This document shows positions 27,962 to 37,670 of a DNA stretch of 64,000 bases, one piece after another; positions within the stretch are counted from its first letter, which is position 1, and each line of letters begins with the position of its first letter. Location of the stretch: NCBI RefSeq assembly GCF_003669015.1, contig NZ_CP033069.1, forward strand, positions 2,366,501 to 2,430,500, given 5' to 3'. The notes under the pieces are model-generated. The model was not told the DNA's origin, made no database searches, and saw only the letters and a program-made list of their open reading frames with translations. The stretch comes from Acidovorax sp. 1608163. Its GTDB lineage: Bacteria; Pseudomonadota; Gammaproteobacteria; Burkholderiales; Burkholderiaceae_C. The position numbers and the translations under genes are program-made.

Positions 27962-28651
27962 TCAATAAACCAGCGTTTTCACACCCTGCGCTGTACCCAG
28001 CAAGCACACCGCCGCCTTCTGGTGTGCAAACACGCCCACGGTTACCACACCGGGCCACTGGTTCACTTCTGACTCGAACTTCAGCGGCTCGGCAATCGAC
28101 AGGCCCGTCACGTCCAGAATGTGCTGGCCGTTGTCGGTCACCAGCGGCTTGCCGTCTTTTTGGCGGACGGTAGCCACACCGCCCATGGCCGCAAAACGGC
28201 GAGCGATGTGCTGGGTCGCCATGGGGATCACCTCCACTGGCAGCGGGAACTTGCCCAGGACTTCGACACGCTTGGTTTCATCTGCAATGCAGACGAAACG
28301 CTGGGCCAGGGCCGCAACGATTTTTTCGCGGGTCAGTGCCGCGCCGCCGCCCTTGACCATGTGGCCCTGGCCATCAATCTCGTCAGCGCCATCGATGTAG
28401 ACCGACAGGGAGTCCACTTCATTGGCATCCAGCACAGGTATGCCCAGCGCCAGCAGGCGTTCGGTGCTGGCCACAGAGCTGGACACTGCGCCTTTGATGT
28501 CGCCCTTGATGCTGGCCAGCGCATCGATGAACTTGTTGACCGTGGAGCCTGTGCCCACGCCCACGATATCGCCGGGCACCACATAGTGCAAAGCGGCCTG
28601 GCCCACCAGGGCTTTGAGTTCGTCTTGGGTCAGTGAGGAAGGTGTCGTCAT
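27962..28651 (-). CDS. rpiA: ribose-5-phosphate isomerase A
   Basis: A 229-residue enzyme of the pentose phosphate pathway that interconverts ribose 5-phosphate and ribulose 5-phosphate. Diagnostic motifs are [13 protein letters not shown] (phosphate binding), [10 protein letters not shown] with the catalytic acids, and [15 protein letters not shown] with the catalytic Lys. The reading frame extends to a TTG at 28678; ATG 28651 (MTTPSS) is preferred. It is divergent from pyrD with only a 37-bp gap, so the promoters overlap. Confidence 0.95.
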   Translation of the reverse strand: MTTPSSLTQDELKALVGQAALHYVVPGDIVGVGTGSTVNKFIDALASIKGDIKGAVSSSVASTERLLALGIPVLDANEVDSLSVYIDGADEIDGQGHMVKGGGAALTREKIVAALAQRFVCIADETKRVEVLGKFPLPVEVIPMATQHIARRFAAMGGVATVRQKDGKPLVTDNGQHILDVTGLSIAEPLKFESEVNQWPGVVTVGVFAHQKAAVCLLGTAQGVKTLVY

Positions 28652-28688
28652 GAGAGAAAATCGGAGGTAATCCTTCAATTATCGTCCC

Positions 28689-29780
28689 ATGTCCCTCATT
28701 CCCTACGCTCTCACCCGCCCCTTTCTGTTCGGCATGGACCCCGAGGCCGCACACGACCTCACCATGAACCTTCTGGCCAAGGGGCAGCGCACCCCACTGC
28801 AGTGGGCTTGGTGTCAAAGCCGGGTGGAAGACCCCGTGGAGCTGGCTGGACTGCGGTTCCCTAACCGGGTGGGGATGGCTGCGGGCCTGGACAAAAATGC
28901 CCGCTGCATTGATGCCCTGGGCGCCATGGGATTCGGTTTTGTCGAGGTAGGCACCGTGACGCCCAAAGGCCAGCCGGGCAACCCCAAACCGCGCATGTTT
29001 CGCTTGCCGCAAGCCAAGGCCCTGATCAATCGCCTGGGCTTCAACAATGAAGGGCTGGACGCCTTTGTGCGCAATGTGCAGCAAGCGCAATTTCGCCAGG
29101 CTCGTGGTGTCACCCCCATGCTGCTGGGCTTGAACATTGGCAAGAACGCTGCAACACCGATCGAAAATGCCACCAGCGATTACCTGACGTGCCTGGATGG
29201 CGTCTATCCGCATGCGGACTATGTGACGGTGAATATCAGCTCGCCCAACACACAAAACCTGCGCGCACTGCAAAGCGATGAAGCCCTGGACAACTTGCTG
29301 GCGGCCATCGCTGAACGCCGCGAGTGGCTGGCTTCACAAGATGCTCCTTCGGGCAGTGCAACGGCTGCGGGCAAGCGGCGCGTTCCTATCTTCGTAAAAA
29401 TTGCCCCAGACCTGGACGAAGCCCAGGTGGCTGTGATTGCTGCCACCTTGAAGCGACATGGCATGGACGGTGTCATCGCCACCAACACCACCATCGCCCG
29501 CGATGCGGTCCAAGGGCTGGCCCATGCCACTGAGACCGGTGGGCTCAGCGGCTCACCGGTATTGCAGGCCAGCAACCGGGTCATCCGGCAACTGCGGGCT
29601 GAGCTGGGCGCCCAGTTTCCCATCATCGGTGTGGGCGGCATCATGAGCGCCAGCGATGCCGTGAGCAAGATCGAGGCTGGCGCCGATGTGGTGCAAATCT
29701 ACACAGGGCTGATCTACGAAGGGCCAGGCTTGGTGTCCGCTGCAGCGGCAGCGATCAAAGCGGCGGCCGTGCATCGCTGA
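28689..29780 (+). CDS. pyrD: quinone-dependent dihydroorotate dehydrogenase
   Basis: A 363-residue FMN enzyme of pyrimidine synthesis, class 2 and membrane associated. The N-terminal helix ([18 protein letters not shown]) is the membrane-binding element. [19 protein letters not shown] binds [14 protein letters not shown] holds the catalytic Ser typical of class 2, and [20 protein letters not shown] is the C-terminal FMN phosphate site. Length and motifs are complete. A hairpin lies 24 bp beyond the stop. Confidence 0.95.
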   Translation: MSLIPYALTRPFLFGMDPEAAHDLTMNLLAKGQRTPLQWAWCQSRVEDPVELAGLRFPNRVGMAAGLDKNARCIDALGAMGFGFVEVGTVTPKGQPGNPKPRMFRLPQAKALINRLGFNNEGLDAFVRNVQQAQFRQARGVTPMLLGLNIGKNAATPIENATSDYLTCLDGVYPHADYVTVNISSPNTQNLRALQSDEALDNLLAAIAERREWLASQDAPSGSATAAGKRRVPIFVKIAPDLDEAQVAVIAATLKRHGMDGVIATNTTIARDAVQGLAHATETGGLSGSPVLQASNRVIRQLRAELGAQFPIIGVGGIMSASDAVSKIEAGADVVQIYTGLIYEGPGLVSAAAAAIKAAAVHR

Positions 29781-29796
29781 TGCATGTGAGCTGAAA

Positions 29797-29830
29797 CAAA
29801 AAAGGCCGGGGGTCAAAAAACCACCGGCCC
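29797..29830 (-). terminator. terminator for the yqj-like operon
   Basis: GGCCGG (29804-29809) pairs with CCGGCC (29824-29829); on the minus strand the hairpin is followed by TTTTTTG. It ends the minus-strand trio and lies just beyond pyrD. Confidence 0.75.
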
Positions 29831-29853
29831 TGAGGCAGCCTAGCCATGTGCCA

Positions 29854-30186
29854 CTAACGCCGCAATCGCACAATCCAAGGCAAGGCGACGCCCATCCAGC
29901 GAATGAGACGCCGCGGCCCCAAGGCCATCGCCGCCGCAGCAACGGCCGCCACGGCGGCAGGGTGCTGCTTGGCAAAAGCCACCCCTTGCAGAATCAGTGA
30001 GTCGCCCGCGCCTGGGTTACCGGCATCCAGCGTTTGCTGTTGGGCCAGAAAACGTGCGGCTCGGCGCTCCCGAATGCGTTCGCGTTGCGCGGAGATGCGC
30101 AGCAGCACCTTTTGCTGCTCCAAGGTGGGGACGATGACAGGTACAGCTGTGCGCACCGATTGTCCGTGGCGGCCATCTGGGCTCAT
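29854..30186 (-). CDS. YqjK-like small protein
   Basis: A 110-residue protein with a charged, helical middle (LRISAQRERIRERRAARFL) and a hydrophobic C-terminal segment (AAVAAVAAAAMALGPRR). A longer frame to 30468 is open, but ATG 30186 overlaps the stop of the holin-like gene as ATGA, showing translational coupling. Position after DUF883- and YqjE-like genes makes YqjK the best comparison; sequence similarity itself is weak. Probably membrane associated. Confidence 0.65.
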   Translation of the reverse strand: MSPDGRHGQSVRTAVPVIVPTLEQQKVLLRISAQRERIRERRAARFLAQQQTLDAGNPGAGDSLILQGVAFAKQHPAAVAAVAAAAMALGPRRLIRWMGVALPWIVRLRR

Positions 30187-30578
30187 AGCTGCTCCTTGAT
30201 ATCGCGCCAGTCCTGGGCCAGCTCTTGCCGCGTCAGGGCAAAACCATTGCCCGCCCGCCGCGCCGCGCGCAGCAGCCCAACCAGAGCCAATACCCACAGC
30301 ACCAGCCAAACAGCGCTGACCAGCCAGCCTGCCAGGCCCCGGTGCGGCGTATCCCAAAAATGCACGACCACGGCAATGGAGAGCACCACCATGCTCACCA
30401 CCGTGAGCCCGGTGACAGCCACCGCCAAAATCAGCAGTTGCAGCAGGCTGCGCTTTTGGTCCTGCCATTCCAGGCGCGCCAAATCCAGGCGATCCTCCGC
30501 AGCGATGGCCCCTTCAATGGCGACCACGCGAACGCGCGCCAGCAGGTGGTCCAGTCCGAGCAGGGAGATCCAGTTCAT
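30183..30578 (-). CDS. phage holin-superfamily / YqjE-like membrane protein
   Basis: A 131-residue inner-membrane protein of the Phage_holin_3_6 (YqjE) type. A charged N-terminal amphipathic part (DRLDLARLEWQDQKRSLLQ) is followed by two transmembrane helices (LILAVAVTGLTVVSMVVL and VSAVWLVLWVLALVGLL). It is the middle gene of a three-gene set in the order known from E. coli yqjD-yqjE-yqjK. Despite the family name it is a housekeeping gene, not a sign of prophage. Confidence 0.78.
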   Translation of the reverse strand: MNWISLLGLDHLLARVRVVAIEGAIAAEDRLDLARLEWQDQKRSLLQLLILAVAVTGLTVVSMVVLSIAVVVHFWDTPHRGLAGWLVSAVWLVLWVLALVGLLRAARRAGNGFALTRQELAQDWRDIKEQL

Positions 30579-30617
30579 GCGTGGCCTTGCTGCGCGCCAG
30601 TGGGTGGGTGCACAGCC

Positions 30618-30920
30618 TTAGCGGCGTGCAAGCAAAAAGCCCACCAACGCGCCTACAGCCAGGGCCGCACCGGCAACACGCCAGGGCTCATCGTGGGCAT
30701 AGCGGTCGGCAGCCAGGGCTGCGTCCTTGGCTTGGCGGGCCGCATCTTGCGCGGCACGGATGGCCGATTCGCGGGCCGAATGGATTCCATCGTCCAGGCG
30801 CTGGCGCAGCAGCTTGATCTCTGGCACCGCATCCAGGTCCTTGTTGGCCAGCAGGCCGCGCAGGTCAGACACCAATTTTTCCAGTTCACCTTGGGTGGAG
30901 GAAGTTTCAGAGGCACTCAT
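30618..30920 (-). CDS. DUF883 / ElaB-YqjD family protein
   Basis: A 100-residue protein. Its N-terminal two thirds are helical and charged (ELEKLVSDLRGLLANKD, LRQRLDDGIHSARESAIRAA), ending in DEPWRV and one C-terminal transmembrane helix (AALAVGALVGFLLARR). This matches the DUF883 family, which in E. coli includes membrane-anchored ribosome-binding proteins of stationary phase (YqjD). AAAGGG precedes the ATG. It is the first gene of the yqj-like set. Confidence 0.88.
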   Translation of the reverse strand: MSASETSSTQGELEKLVSDLRGLLANKDLDAVPEIKLLRQRLDDGIHSARESAIRAAQDAARQAKDAALAADRYAHDEPWRVAGAALAVGALVGFLLARR

Positions 30921-31062
30921 ACAAACCCTTTCAAAAACAAGTCAAACCAAAAAGGATGAAACCATGGGGTGGCTGCTGGTGCATCTTAGCGTTGCCATGC
31001 AGCGGCGGGCTGTAGGACACTGACGCATAGGGTTACAACGTCTGCGCTGGCTCAGTGGGGCG

Positions 31063-32187
31063 CTACAAATTGGCAGTGGGCTGCACCAACATTTGCGCCA
31101 CATGTTCGCCAATGGCCAGAGCGCTGGTCAAGCCGGGGGATTCAATGCCAAACAGATTGACCAAGCCTGGGGTGCCGTGGGTGGCTTGCCCTTGGATGCA
31201 GAAGTCGGCTGCAGGATCATGCGGGCCGCTGATTTTGGGGCGCATGCCTGCGTAGCCAGGAGCCAACGCACCATCGGGCAAGGCCGGCCAGTACTTGCGC
31301 ACCTCCGCATAAAAAGCGTCGCCACGGCGTGGATCGACCAGCAGATCTTCAGCAGAGTCCACCCATTGCACATCGGGCCCAAACTTGGCCTGCCCGCCCA
31401 AGTCCAGCGTCAGGTGCACGCCCAGTCCGGCGGCTTCGGGCGCCGGGTAAATCAAATGCTTGAAAGGGGCTTTGCCTGCCAACGTGAAATAGCTGCCTTT
31501 GGCAAAGCGCGCCACAGGAATGTGGGCAGGGTCCAACCCTTCAAAGGCGTGTGCCAGTTGGGGCGCATGAAGCCCTGCGGCATTGATCAAATACTGTGCG
31601 TGGAGCTGGGTGCCATCGGATGCTATCAATTCAATAGCTTCTTGCGCAATGCGTGCGTGCGCCAGAGGCGAATTGAGCACTACAAGACCGCCTGCGTTTT
31701 CAAGATCACCTTGCAGGGCCAGCATGAGCCCGTGGCTGTCAATGATGCCGGTGCTGGGGGAATACAAGGCCGCAATGCACTCCAGTGCGGGCTCCATCGC
31801 TCGGGCTTGGTCGCGGTCAAGCCAGTGCAGGTCCGTGACGCCGTTGGCCTGTGCCCGTTCGTAAATGCTTTGCAGACCCGCGCGTTGCTCCTCTGCCGTG
31901 GCTACCAGCAACTTGCCGCAGCGATGGTGGCCTATGCCCCGTTCACTGGCATAGGCGTAGAGCATGTTGCGCCCCTCCACACACAGGCGGGCCTTGAGTG
32001 AGCCTGGAGGGTAGTACAGGCCTGCGTGTATGACTTCGCTGTTGCGAGAGCTGGTGCTGGTGCCGGTGCCAATGGCATCGGCCGCCTCCAGCACCATCAC
32101 TTCCATTCCCCGCAACGCCAGCGCCCGGGCCACCGCCAAGCCCACGACACCAGCACCCACCACAACGCATTGCACTTGATCCGTCAT
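31063..32187 (-). CDS. FAD-dependent oxidoreductase, L-2-hydroxyglutarate oxidase-like
   Basis: A 374-residue DAO-family flavoprotein. The N-terminal FAD site is [17 protein letters not shown], followed by [21 protein letters not shown], which is typical of the L-2-hydroxyglutarate dehydrogenase/LhgO group. The C-terminus [21 protein letters not shown] is the closing FAD block. It should oxidise a 2-hydroxy acid with a membrane or oxygen acceptor. CAGGAGCAAGGA precedes ATG 32187. It starts 36 bp after the deacetylase-family gene, probably in one operon. The codons for EAIELIA derive from a gctatcaattcaatagc-like repeat copy. Confidence 0.82.
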   Translation of the reverse strand: MTDQVQCVVVGAGVVGLAVARALALRGMEVMVLEAADAIGTGTSTSSRNSEVIHAGLYYPPGSLKARLCVEGRNMLYAYASERGIGHHRCGKLLVATAEEQRAGLQSIYERAQANGVTDLHWLDRDQARAMEPALECIAALYSPSTGIIDSHGLMLALQGDLENAGGLVVLNSPLAHARIAQEAIELIASDGTQLHAQYLINAAGLHAPQLAHAFEGLDPAHIPVARFAKGSYFTLAGKAPFKHLIYPAPEAAGLGVHLTLDLGGQAKFGPDVQWVDSAEDLLVDPRRGDAFYAEVRKYWPALPDGALAPGYAGMRPKISGPHDPAADFCIQGQATHGTPGLVNLFGIESPGLTSALAIGEHVAQMLVQPTANL

Positions 32188-32222
32188 TCCTTGCTCCTGC
32201 GTCTTTTTCATCCGCGCCCAAC

Positions 32223-33266
32223 TTACGACCTAACGGCTTCAAAGCCGCGAATCACCTGCACCGCATTGGCCCCCAGTTCTGAAGCGGCATAACCCCCCTC
32301 AAGCACCAGCGCCGTGGGCAAGTGCAGGGCTGCCAGCCGTTGCCCCATGGTGAAAAAGTCATCGGTGGTCAAGGCGAAATGCGAGATGGGGTCACCCACA
32401 AAGGTGTCCAGGCCGAGGGACACCACCAGGGCATCAGCGCCATACTGCGCGATGCGCGAGCTTGCAGCCTCCAGCGCGGCAAACCAGGCGGCCACCGATG
32501 AACCTGCGGGCAATGGAAGATTGAGGTTGAAGCCCGCGCCATCGCCCTCGCCCTGCTCATCGGCATGGCCCAGGTAAAAGGGGTACTCGGTGAGCGGATC
32601 ACCGTGGATGCTGATGAACAGCACGTCCGAGCGGCCATAAAAAATGCTCTGCGTGCCATTGCCGTGGTGATAGTCCACGTCCAGCACCACCACCCGTTTA
32701 GCCCCCTGGTCCAACAAGGTTTGGGCTGCTACCGCTGCGTTGTTCAAAAAGCAGTATCCCCCCATGAAATCAGGGCCCGCGTGGTGACCCGGGGGGCGGG
32801 TGCAGCAAAACGCCGCGGATGCCCCTTGCGCCACCCGCATGGCAGCACTGGCGGCTGCATCCGCGCCAGCCTTGGCGGCGTCCCAGGTGCCTGCGGCCAT
32901 GGGGGTGCCGTTGTCCATGGAGTACAGCCCCAGTTTGGCGATGAAGTTGACTGGCTCCACATCACTGCGAAGGGTGCGCACAGGCCACACCGACGGGAAC
33001 GGCTGGGTTTGCGCATTCTCTGGCGCCAATTGCACCCACTGCTGCCAGGCCGTCTGCAAAAAAGCCAGGTAGCGGGCATCGTGCACTTTGTGGAGCACGC
33101 TGGCAGAGTCTGTATCGGGCGCCAACAGGGTGTATCCGCACTGCTGCAGCGCCTGCTCCACAAATTCGGCCCGCAAAGGCTTTTCAAAACAATCGACCCG
33201 CGCGCCCCTGAAGAACTCGTGCTGTGGTGCGTGCAAGTGGTGCAATGGGTTGTGGAAGCTGATCAT
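32223..33266 (-). CDS. histone deacetylase-family amidohydrolase
   Basis: A 347-residue zinc deacetylase of the HDAC/acetylpolyamine amidohydrolase superfamily. Key motifs are [18 protein letters not shown] (double His and substrate Tyr region), [13 protein letters not shown] (Asp and His zinc ligands), SIHGDP, and [10 protein letters not shown] with the second Asp ligand; [10 protein letters not shown] is near the end. Length and a start at MISFHNP fit acetylpolyamine amidohydrolase better than AcuC. The frame is open to 33542, but that part runs antisense-free through a tRNA gene and is not real. Substrate (acetylpolyamine or other N-acetyl compound) is inferred. Confidence 0.83.
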   Translation of the reverse strand: MISFHNPLHHLHAPQHEFFRGARVDCFEKPLRAEFVEQALQQCGYTLLAPDTDSASVLHKVHDARYLAFLQTAWQQWVQLAPENAQTQPFPSVWPVRTLRSDVEPVNFIAKLGLYSMDNGTPMAAGTWDAAKAGADAAASAAMRVAQGASAAFCCTRPPGHHAGPDFMGGYCFLNNAAVAAQTLLDQGAKRVVVLDVDYHHGNGTQSIFYGRSDVLFISIHGDPLTEYPFYLGHADEQGEGDGAGFNLNLPLPAGSSVAAWFAALEAASSRIAQYGADALVVSLGLDTFVGDPISHFALTTDDFFTMGQRLAALHLPTALVLEGGYAASELGANAVQVIRGFEAVRS

Positions 33267-33410
33267 GGCAATGCAGGTGGATTCTGAGGAGCGGCCCAAC
33301 AGACCGATCTTTTCACGATGGAACGGATGCGGGCCGGACTGATGTAGGCGGGCAGTTGGGAGCCATTGTGCCCTCAGAGAATGAGGCCATGCGCGAGGAG
33401 CGAAGCACGA

Positions 33411-33451
33411 CGCCAAAGAAAAAAGCGCCTTGCATTGCTGCAAGGCGCTTT
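33411..33451 (-). terminator. rho-independent terminator after tRNA-Val genes
   Basis: Arms AAAGCGCCTTGCA (33422-33434) and TGCAAGGCGCTTT (33439-33451) pair perfectly with a 4-nt loop; the minus strand continues TTTTCTTT. It ends the tandem tRNA transcript. Confidence 0.9.
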
Positions 33452-33457
33452 CAAATT

Positions 33458-33532
33458 TGGTGGGTGATACATGGATCGAACATGTGACCCCTGCCGTGTG
33501 AAGGCAGTGCTCTACCGCTGAGCTAATCACCC
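33458..33532 (-). tRNA. tRNA-Val(CAC), copy 2
   Basis: A 75-nt tRNA with the CCA end encoded. Acceptor GGGTGAT/ATCACCC; anticodon stem CTGCC/GGCAG around loop TTCACAC, giving anticodon CAC (reads GUG, Val); T-arm with GTTCGATCC. It is identical to the copy 41 nt upstream in transcription order. Confidence 0.95.
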
Positions 33533-33573
33533 AAAGTGACACCCTGAAATTTGGGCATCGTCATAACAGCAAA

Positions 33574-33648
33574 TGGTGGGTGATACATGGATCGAACATG
33601 TGACCCCTGCCGTGTGAAGGCAGTGCTCTACCGCTGAGCTAATCACCC
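33574..33648 (-). tRNA. tRNA-Val(CAC), copy 1
   Basis: Same 75-nt sequence as the neighbouring gene, with anticodon CAC in loop TTCACAC and an encoded CCA. The spacer between the two (33533-33573) is unrelated 41-nt sequence. Both lie downstream of dnaQ and are followed by one terminator, so they are probably co-transcribed. Confidence 0.95.
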
Positions 33649-33679
33649 CTTTGCGTCAAGCCTTAGATTATGGCACAAA

Positions 33680-34396
33680 TTAAACAGCGGCCTGCAATTT
33701 TCGCCAAATTGTTTTACCGCCGCTCGATTTGTCGATCTGCACCATCACCTCTTCGTGCGTGCCCAGCTCTTGCTCATTGGCAGCCACAACCTGCAGTGCA
33801 AAGCGGCTCAAATCTATCGAAGGGACCACGACACCGTCTGTGTTCTCCTGCGGCTCGTCCGCCATCAGCAAGGCGTCTTGACCACGGGTCAGGTTGATGT
33901 AGACATCCGCCAGCAACTCCGCATCCAGCAAAGCCCCGTGCAGCGTACGGCCTGAGTTGTCCACTTCCAGGCGGTCACACAAAGCGTCCAGAGAATTGCG
34001 CTTGCCCGGGAACATTTCCTTGGCCATCGCCAAGGTGTCGGTCACGCTTTCTACATAGGTTTTGAACGGTGGGCGCCCTGTGAGCTCCAACTCTTTATTC
34101 AAGAAGCCAACGTCAAACGCCGCGTTGTGGATGATGATCTCAGCCCCCTGGAGGTACTCCAGGATCTGGGGCGCCATGTCCGCAAACTTGGGCTTGTCTT
34201 TGAGGAACTCGTTGGTGATGCCGTGGACCTTCAGGGCATCTTCATGGCTGTCGCGCCCTGGGTTGAAGTACAGATGCAGGTTGTTGCCCGTGAGCTTGCG
34301 ATTGAGCAGCTCTACGCAACCCAGCTCAATGATGCGATCCCCACCTTCGGCCGAGAGGCCGGTGGTCTCCGTGTCCAGAACGATCTGACGGGTCAT
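33680..34396 (-). CDS. dnaQ: DNA polymerase III epsilon subunit (proofreading exonuclease)
   Basis: A 238-residue 3'-5' exonuclease of the replicative polymerase. Exo I is DTETTGL, Exo II is HNAAFDVGFLNKE, Exo III is HGALLDAELLADVY, with the DEDDh His. The C-terminal tail should bind the alpha subunit. The ATG overlaps the ferredoxin stop by one base (TGATG), so dnaQ is the last gene coupled to the Fe-S operon. tRNA-Val genes follow 32 bp downstream. Confidence 0.95.
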   Translation of the reverse strand: MTRQIVLDTETTGLSAEGGDRIIELGCVELLNRKLTGNNLHLYFNPGRDSHEDALKVHGITNEFLKDKPKFADMAPQILEYLQGAEIIIHNAAFDVGFLNKELELTGRPPFKTYVESVTDTLAMAKEMFPGKRNSLDALCDRLEVDNSGRTLHGALLDAELLADVYINLTRGQDALLMADEPQENTDGVVVPSIDLSRFALQVVAANEQELGTHEEVMVQIDKSSGGKTIWRKLQAAV

Positions 34397-34734
34397 CAGT
34401 GGTTTTCCTTGGCGTGGTTGATCGTGTATTTTGGAATCTCAATGACCAAGTCCTTTTGGGCGAGGATGGCCTGGCACGACAGGCGCGATTGAGGCTCCAG
34501 GCCCCAGGCGCGGTCCAGCAGGTCTTCCTCCTCCTCCTCCGCCTCGTTCAAAGAAGCCAGCCCCTCGCGCACGATCACATGGCAAGTGGTGCAGGCGCAG
34601 CTCATGTCGCAAGCGTGCTCGATGTTGATGTGATGTTCCAGCAGGGCTTCACACACCGACGTGCCTGCAGGGGCTGTGATTTCCGCGCCAGCGGGGCAAT
34701 ATTCGGGGTGGGGGAGGATTTTGATGACGGGCAT
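34396..34734 (-). CDS. fdx: ISC-type [2Fe-2S] ferredoxin
   Basis: A 112-residue adrenodoxin-type ferredoxin supplying electrons for Fe-S cluster assembly. The cluster ligands are in CDMSCACTTC and the distal Cys in SRLSCQAIL. An unusual acidic run EAEEEEEDLL lies between. The frame extends to 34827, inside hscA, but MPVIKILPH at 34734 is the family start, 47 bp after hscA. It is the penultimate gene of the isc operon. Confidence 0.94.
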   Translation of the reverse strand: MPVIKILPHPEYCPAGAEITAPAGTSVCEALLEHHINIEHACDMSCACTTCHVIVREGLASLNEAEEEEEDLLDRAWGLEPQSRLSCQAILAQKDLVIEIPKYTINHAKENH

Positions 34735-34780
34735 GGCGTCCTGGATTTTGTATCTTGGAAACGGGTAGAAGGGCTTGAAT

Positions 34781-36652
34781 TCAGAGAGACTGGACGTTCT
34801 TGCCTGCCAGCGCCTGCTGAATGCCACGGTTCATGCGCTGGGCGGCAAAGGCCTCTGTGCCCTTGGCAAGTGCCTGAGTGGCAGCTTCGATGGTGGCTGC
34901 CTCATCGGAGCCGCGCTGCTGGCGCAGGGCTTCCATCAGCGCATCAATCGCACTGCGCTCGGTGGCGCTCAGCACGTCGCCATCGGCATCCAGCGCGCTT
35001 TGGGTGGCCAACAGCATCCGGTCGGCATCGACACGGGCTTCGACCACTGCGCGAGCCCGCATGTCTTGCGCAGCGGTGGCAAAGCCGTCTTGCAGCATCT
35101 GGGCAATCTGGTCGTCCGACAAGCCATAGGACGGCTTCACATCAATGCGCGCCTCTACCCCACTGCCCTGCTCTTTGGCACTGACTGACAACAGACCATC
35201 TGCATCCACCGTGAAGGTCACGCGGATACGGGCGGCGCCTGCGGCCATGGCGGGAATGCCGCGCAATTCAAAGCGGGCCAGGCTGCGGCAGTCCGCCACC
35301 AGGTCACGCTCACCTTGCACCACATGGATCGCCAGCGCCGTCTGACCATCCTTGTAGGTGGTGAAGTCCTGCGCTTTGGCCGTGGGTATGGTCTCATTGC
35401 GCGCGACGATGCGCTCCACCAAACCTCCCATGGTTTCGATGCCCAAAGACAGGGGGATCACGTCCAGCAGCAGCAGATCGCCTGCGGTGTCGTTGCCTGC
35501 CAGTTGATTGGCCTGAATGGCGGCTCCGAGCGCGACCACTTCATCGGGGTTGAGGTTGGTGAGGGGGGCACGCCCAAAAAAGTCTGCCACCGCTTGCTGC
35601 ACCTGCGGCATGCGGGTCGAACCACCGACCATGACCACGCCTTGCACTTCGTCCTTGGCGAGTTGGGCGTCGCGCAGGGCGCGGCGTACTGCGGCCATAG
35701 AGCGGGCCGTCAGTGCGGATGTCGCTGCCTCGAAATCGGCACGTTTCACATCAAAAAGCACGCTACCACCCGCCAAATCAGCGGTAAATGCTACTTTTTC
35801 TGTAGCAGTCAACACCTCCTTGCAGGCGCGGGCTGCCATGCGAATGGCTGCTTTGTCGGCGGGTGTTTGCACAGTCGCGCCGGTTTGTTGCAGCACCCAG
35901 TCAGCCAAGGCCGCGTCGTAGTCGTCGCCGCCCAGAGCAGAATCGCCCCCCGTGGCAATGACCTCAAAAACGCCTTGGGTCAGGCGCAGAATGGAGATGT
36001 CAAAAGTGCCCCCGCCCAGGTCATAAACGGCATAGATCCCCTCGCTGGCATTGTCGAGCCCATAGGCAATGGCCGCCGCCGTGGGTTCGTTGATGAGCCG
36101 CAGCAAATGGATACCTGCGAGCTTGGCCGCATCCTTGGTCGCCTGGCGCTGTGCATCGTCAAAGTAGGCGGGCACGGTGATGACGGCGCCATAGAGATCG
36201 TCGTTGAAGGTGTCCTCCGCACGGTAGCGCAGCGTAGCCAAGATTTCAGCACTGACTTCCACAGGTGATTTCACCCCATCGGCCGTGGCCAGGCTCACCA
36301 TGCCACCGGGCACGCCACCAGCAGGCTGGACGAACTCGTAGGGCAGTTGCCCGGCCTGCGCAACGTCGTGCAGCCCGCGCCCCATGAAGCGCTTGACCGA
36401 CGCAATCGTGTTGCGTGCATCGCTGGCCTGTGCAGCCACGGCGTCGTAACCAATTTGGCGCCCGCCCTGCCCCAGGTAACGCACCACCGACGGCAGCAAT
36501 ACACGGCCTTGCGCATCGGGCAGGCATTCGGCAGCGCCGCTGCGCACCGCAGCCACCAGCGAGTGCGTGGTCCCCAGGTCAATGCCAACCGCGATGCGGC
36601 GCTGATGGGGATCGGGGGACTGTCCAGGCTCGGAAATCTGCAAAAGCGCCAT
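34781..36652 (-). CDS. hscA: Hsp70-type Fe-S chaperone
   Basis: A 623-residue Hsp70 paralogue dedicated to IscU. The ATPase domain has [28 protein letters not shown] and [15 protein letters not shown]. The substrate domain has [14 protein letters not shown]. The length fits HscA. It binds the LPPVK motif, which is present in IscU here. It lies between hscB and fdx in the same direction. A short gctac...gtagc repeat copy is inside the codons for ATEKVAFTA. Confidence 0.95.
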   Translation of the reverse strand: MALLQISEPGQSPDPHQRRIAVGIDLGTTHSLVAAVRSGAAECLPDAQGRVLLPSVVRYLGQGGRQIGYDAVAAQASDARNTIASVKRFMGRGLHDVAQAGQLPYEFVQPAGGVPGGMVSLATADGVKSPVEVSAEILATLRYRAEDTFNDDLYGAVITVPAYFDDAQRQATKDAAKLAGIHLLRLINEPTAAAIAYGLDNASEGIYAVYDLGGGTFDISILRLTQGVFEVIATGGDSALGGDDYDAALADWVLQQTGATVQTPADKAAIRMAARACKEVLTATEKVAFTADLAGGSVLFDVKRADFEAATSALTARSMAAVRRALRDAQLAKDEVQGVVMVGGSTRMPQVQQAVADFFGRAPLTNLNPDEVVALGAAIQANQLAGNDTAGDLLLLDVIPLSLGIETMGGLVERIVARNETIPTAKAQDFTTYKDGQTALAIHVVQGERDLVADCRSLARFELRGIPAMAAGAARIRVTFTVDADGLLSVSAKEQGSGVEARIDVKPSYGLSDDQIAQMLQDGFATAAQDMRARAVVEARVDADRMLLATQSALDADGDVLSATERSAIDALMEALRQQRGSDEAATIEAATQALAKGTEAFAAQRMNRGIQQALAGKNVQSL

Positions 36653-36720
36653 GAGATTTTGGGGGTCTACGTGAAGAAACCTGGCGCACTGGCCGGGTGT
36701 TCATAAAAAAGAGGCAAACG

Positions 36721-37239
36721 CTATTGTCCCAGTTGCTCGCGGCGGCGCTCGATGTCGTCTGCAAATCGCGCAATGAACATGAGGGCTCTCACCTGTTGCG
36801 CAGCGCTGGCATAGTCTTGCTGCTGGTCTATCAGCACCTCGCACCGCGCCAGCCCCGCTTTGCAGGCCTGCATGACTTCATCGTCCAGGGCATCCATCGC
36901 CGCAGCCGTCTGGGCATCTTCCAGGGCTTCACGCCACTCCATTTGCTGCATCAAGAATGCTGCGGGCATGGCCGTGTTGTCTTCCGCCCGTATGGGCGTG
37001 CCACGCAATTCGCACAAGTAGGCAGCGCGGCGCAGTGGTTCTTTAAGGCGCTGATAGGCCTCATTGATGCGCACCGACCATTGCATGGCCACCCGCTGCG
37101 CAGCGGCGCCTTGGGCTGCGAACTTGTCTGGGTGGGCCTGACGCTGCAGTTCCTTCCAGCGCGCGTCCAGAGCGGGTCGGTCTTGTGCAAAGCGCTCCGC
37201 GATGCCAAAAAGTTCGAAGTCGTTGGACTGCAGGTTCAT
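36721..37239 (-). CDS. hscB: J-domain co-chaperone of HscA
   Basis: A 172-residue J-protein. The N-terminal J domain includes NDFELFGIAERFAQD and the HPDKF signature (QRQAHPDKFAAQG). The C-terminal helical domain (CKAGLARCEVLIDQQQDYA) binds IscU. It stimulates HscA ATPase during cluster transfer. The start is 104 bp after iscA, and a terminator-like hairpin lies in that gap. Confidence 0.92.
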   Translation of the reverse strand: MNLQSNDFELFGIAERFAQDRPALDARWKELQRQAHPDKFAAQGAAAQRVAMQWSVRINEAYQRLKEPLRRAAYLCELRGTPIRAEDNTAMPAAFLMQQMEWREALEDAQTAAAMDALDDEVMQACKAGLARCEVLIDQQQDYASAAQQVRALMFIARFADDIERRREQLGQ

Positions 37240-37274
37240 GCCATGCCTAGGTAGGAAGATCGGTACGCATCAAG

Positions 37275-37309
37275 AAAAAACCGCCAGCACAAAGCGCGGT
37301 GGCGGTTTC
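37275..37309 (-). terminator. internal hairpin between iscA and hscB
   Basis: ACCGCCA (37280-37286) pairs with TGGCGGT (37300-37306); on the minus strand it is followed by TTTTTTCTTG. It has the form of an intrinsic terminator or attenuator that would lower hscB-hscA-fdx-dnaQ expression relative to iscRSUA. Confidence 0.75.
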
Positions 37310-37342
37310 ACACGGAGGGCCTTCGCAAGAAGGCTGCCTGGC

Positions 37343-37666
37343 TCAGACGCGGAAGCTTTCTCCGCAGCCGCACCGGTCGCGCTCGTTGGGGTTGTTGAAC
37401 TTGAAGCCTTCGTTCAGGCCTTCGCGCACAAAATCCAACTCGGTTCCGTCGATGTACGCCAGGCTTTTGGGGTCGATCAAAACCTTGACGCCATGGTTCT
37501 CAAAGACGATGTCTTCTGGCTCGGTGTCGTCCACGTACTCCAGCTTGTAAGCCAAGCCGGAGCAGCCCGTCGTCTTGACGCCCAGGCGCACACCCACGCC
37601 CTTGCCACGGCGGGCAAGGTACCGGCTCACGTGTCGCGCTGCGGCTTCTGTCAGGGTGATAGCCAT
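37343..37666 (-). CDS. iscA: A-type iron-sulfur carrier protein
   Basis: A 107-residue A-type scaffold/carrier for Fe-S clusters. The three conserved Cys are present: [10 protein letters not shown] and, at the end, DRCGCGESF. The frame extends to 37690, but MAITLTEAA at 37666 is the family start, giving a 4-bp gap after iscU. A terminator-like hairpin follows. Confidence 0.94.
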   Translation of the reverse strand: MAITLTEAAARHVSRYLARRGKGVGVRLGVKTTGCSGLAYKLEYVDDTEPEDIVFENHGVKVLIDPKSLAYIDGTELDFVREGLNEGFKFNNPNERDRCGCGESFRV

Positions 37667-37670
37667 CGCG

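Noticed and set aside
33267..33542. N-terminal extension of the deacetylase-family protein
   Set aside because: The extension runs through a tRNA-Val gene and a terminator; the family start is at 33266.
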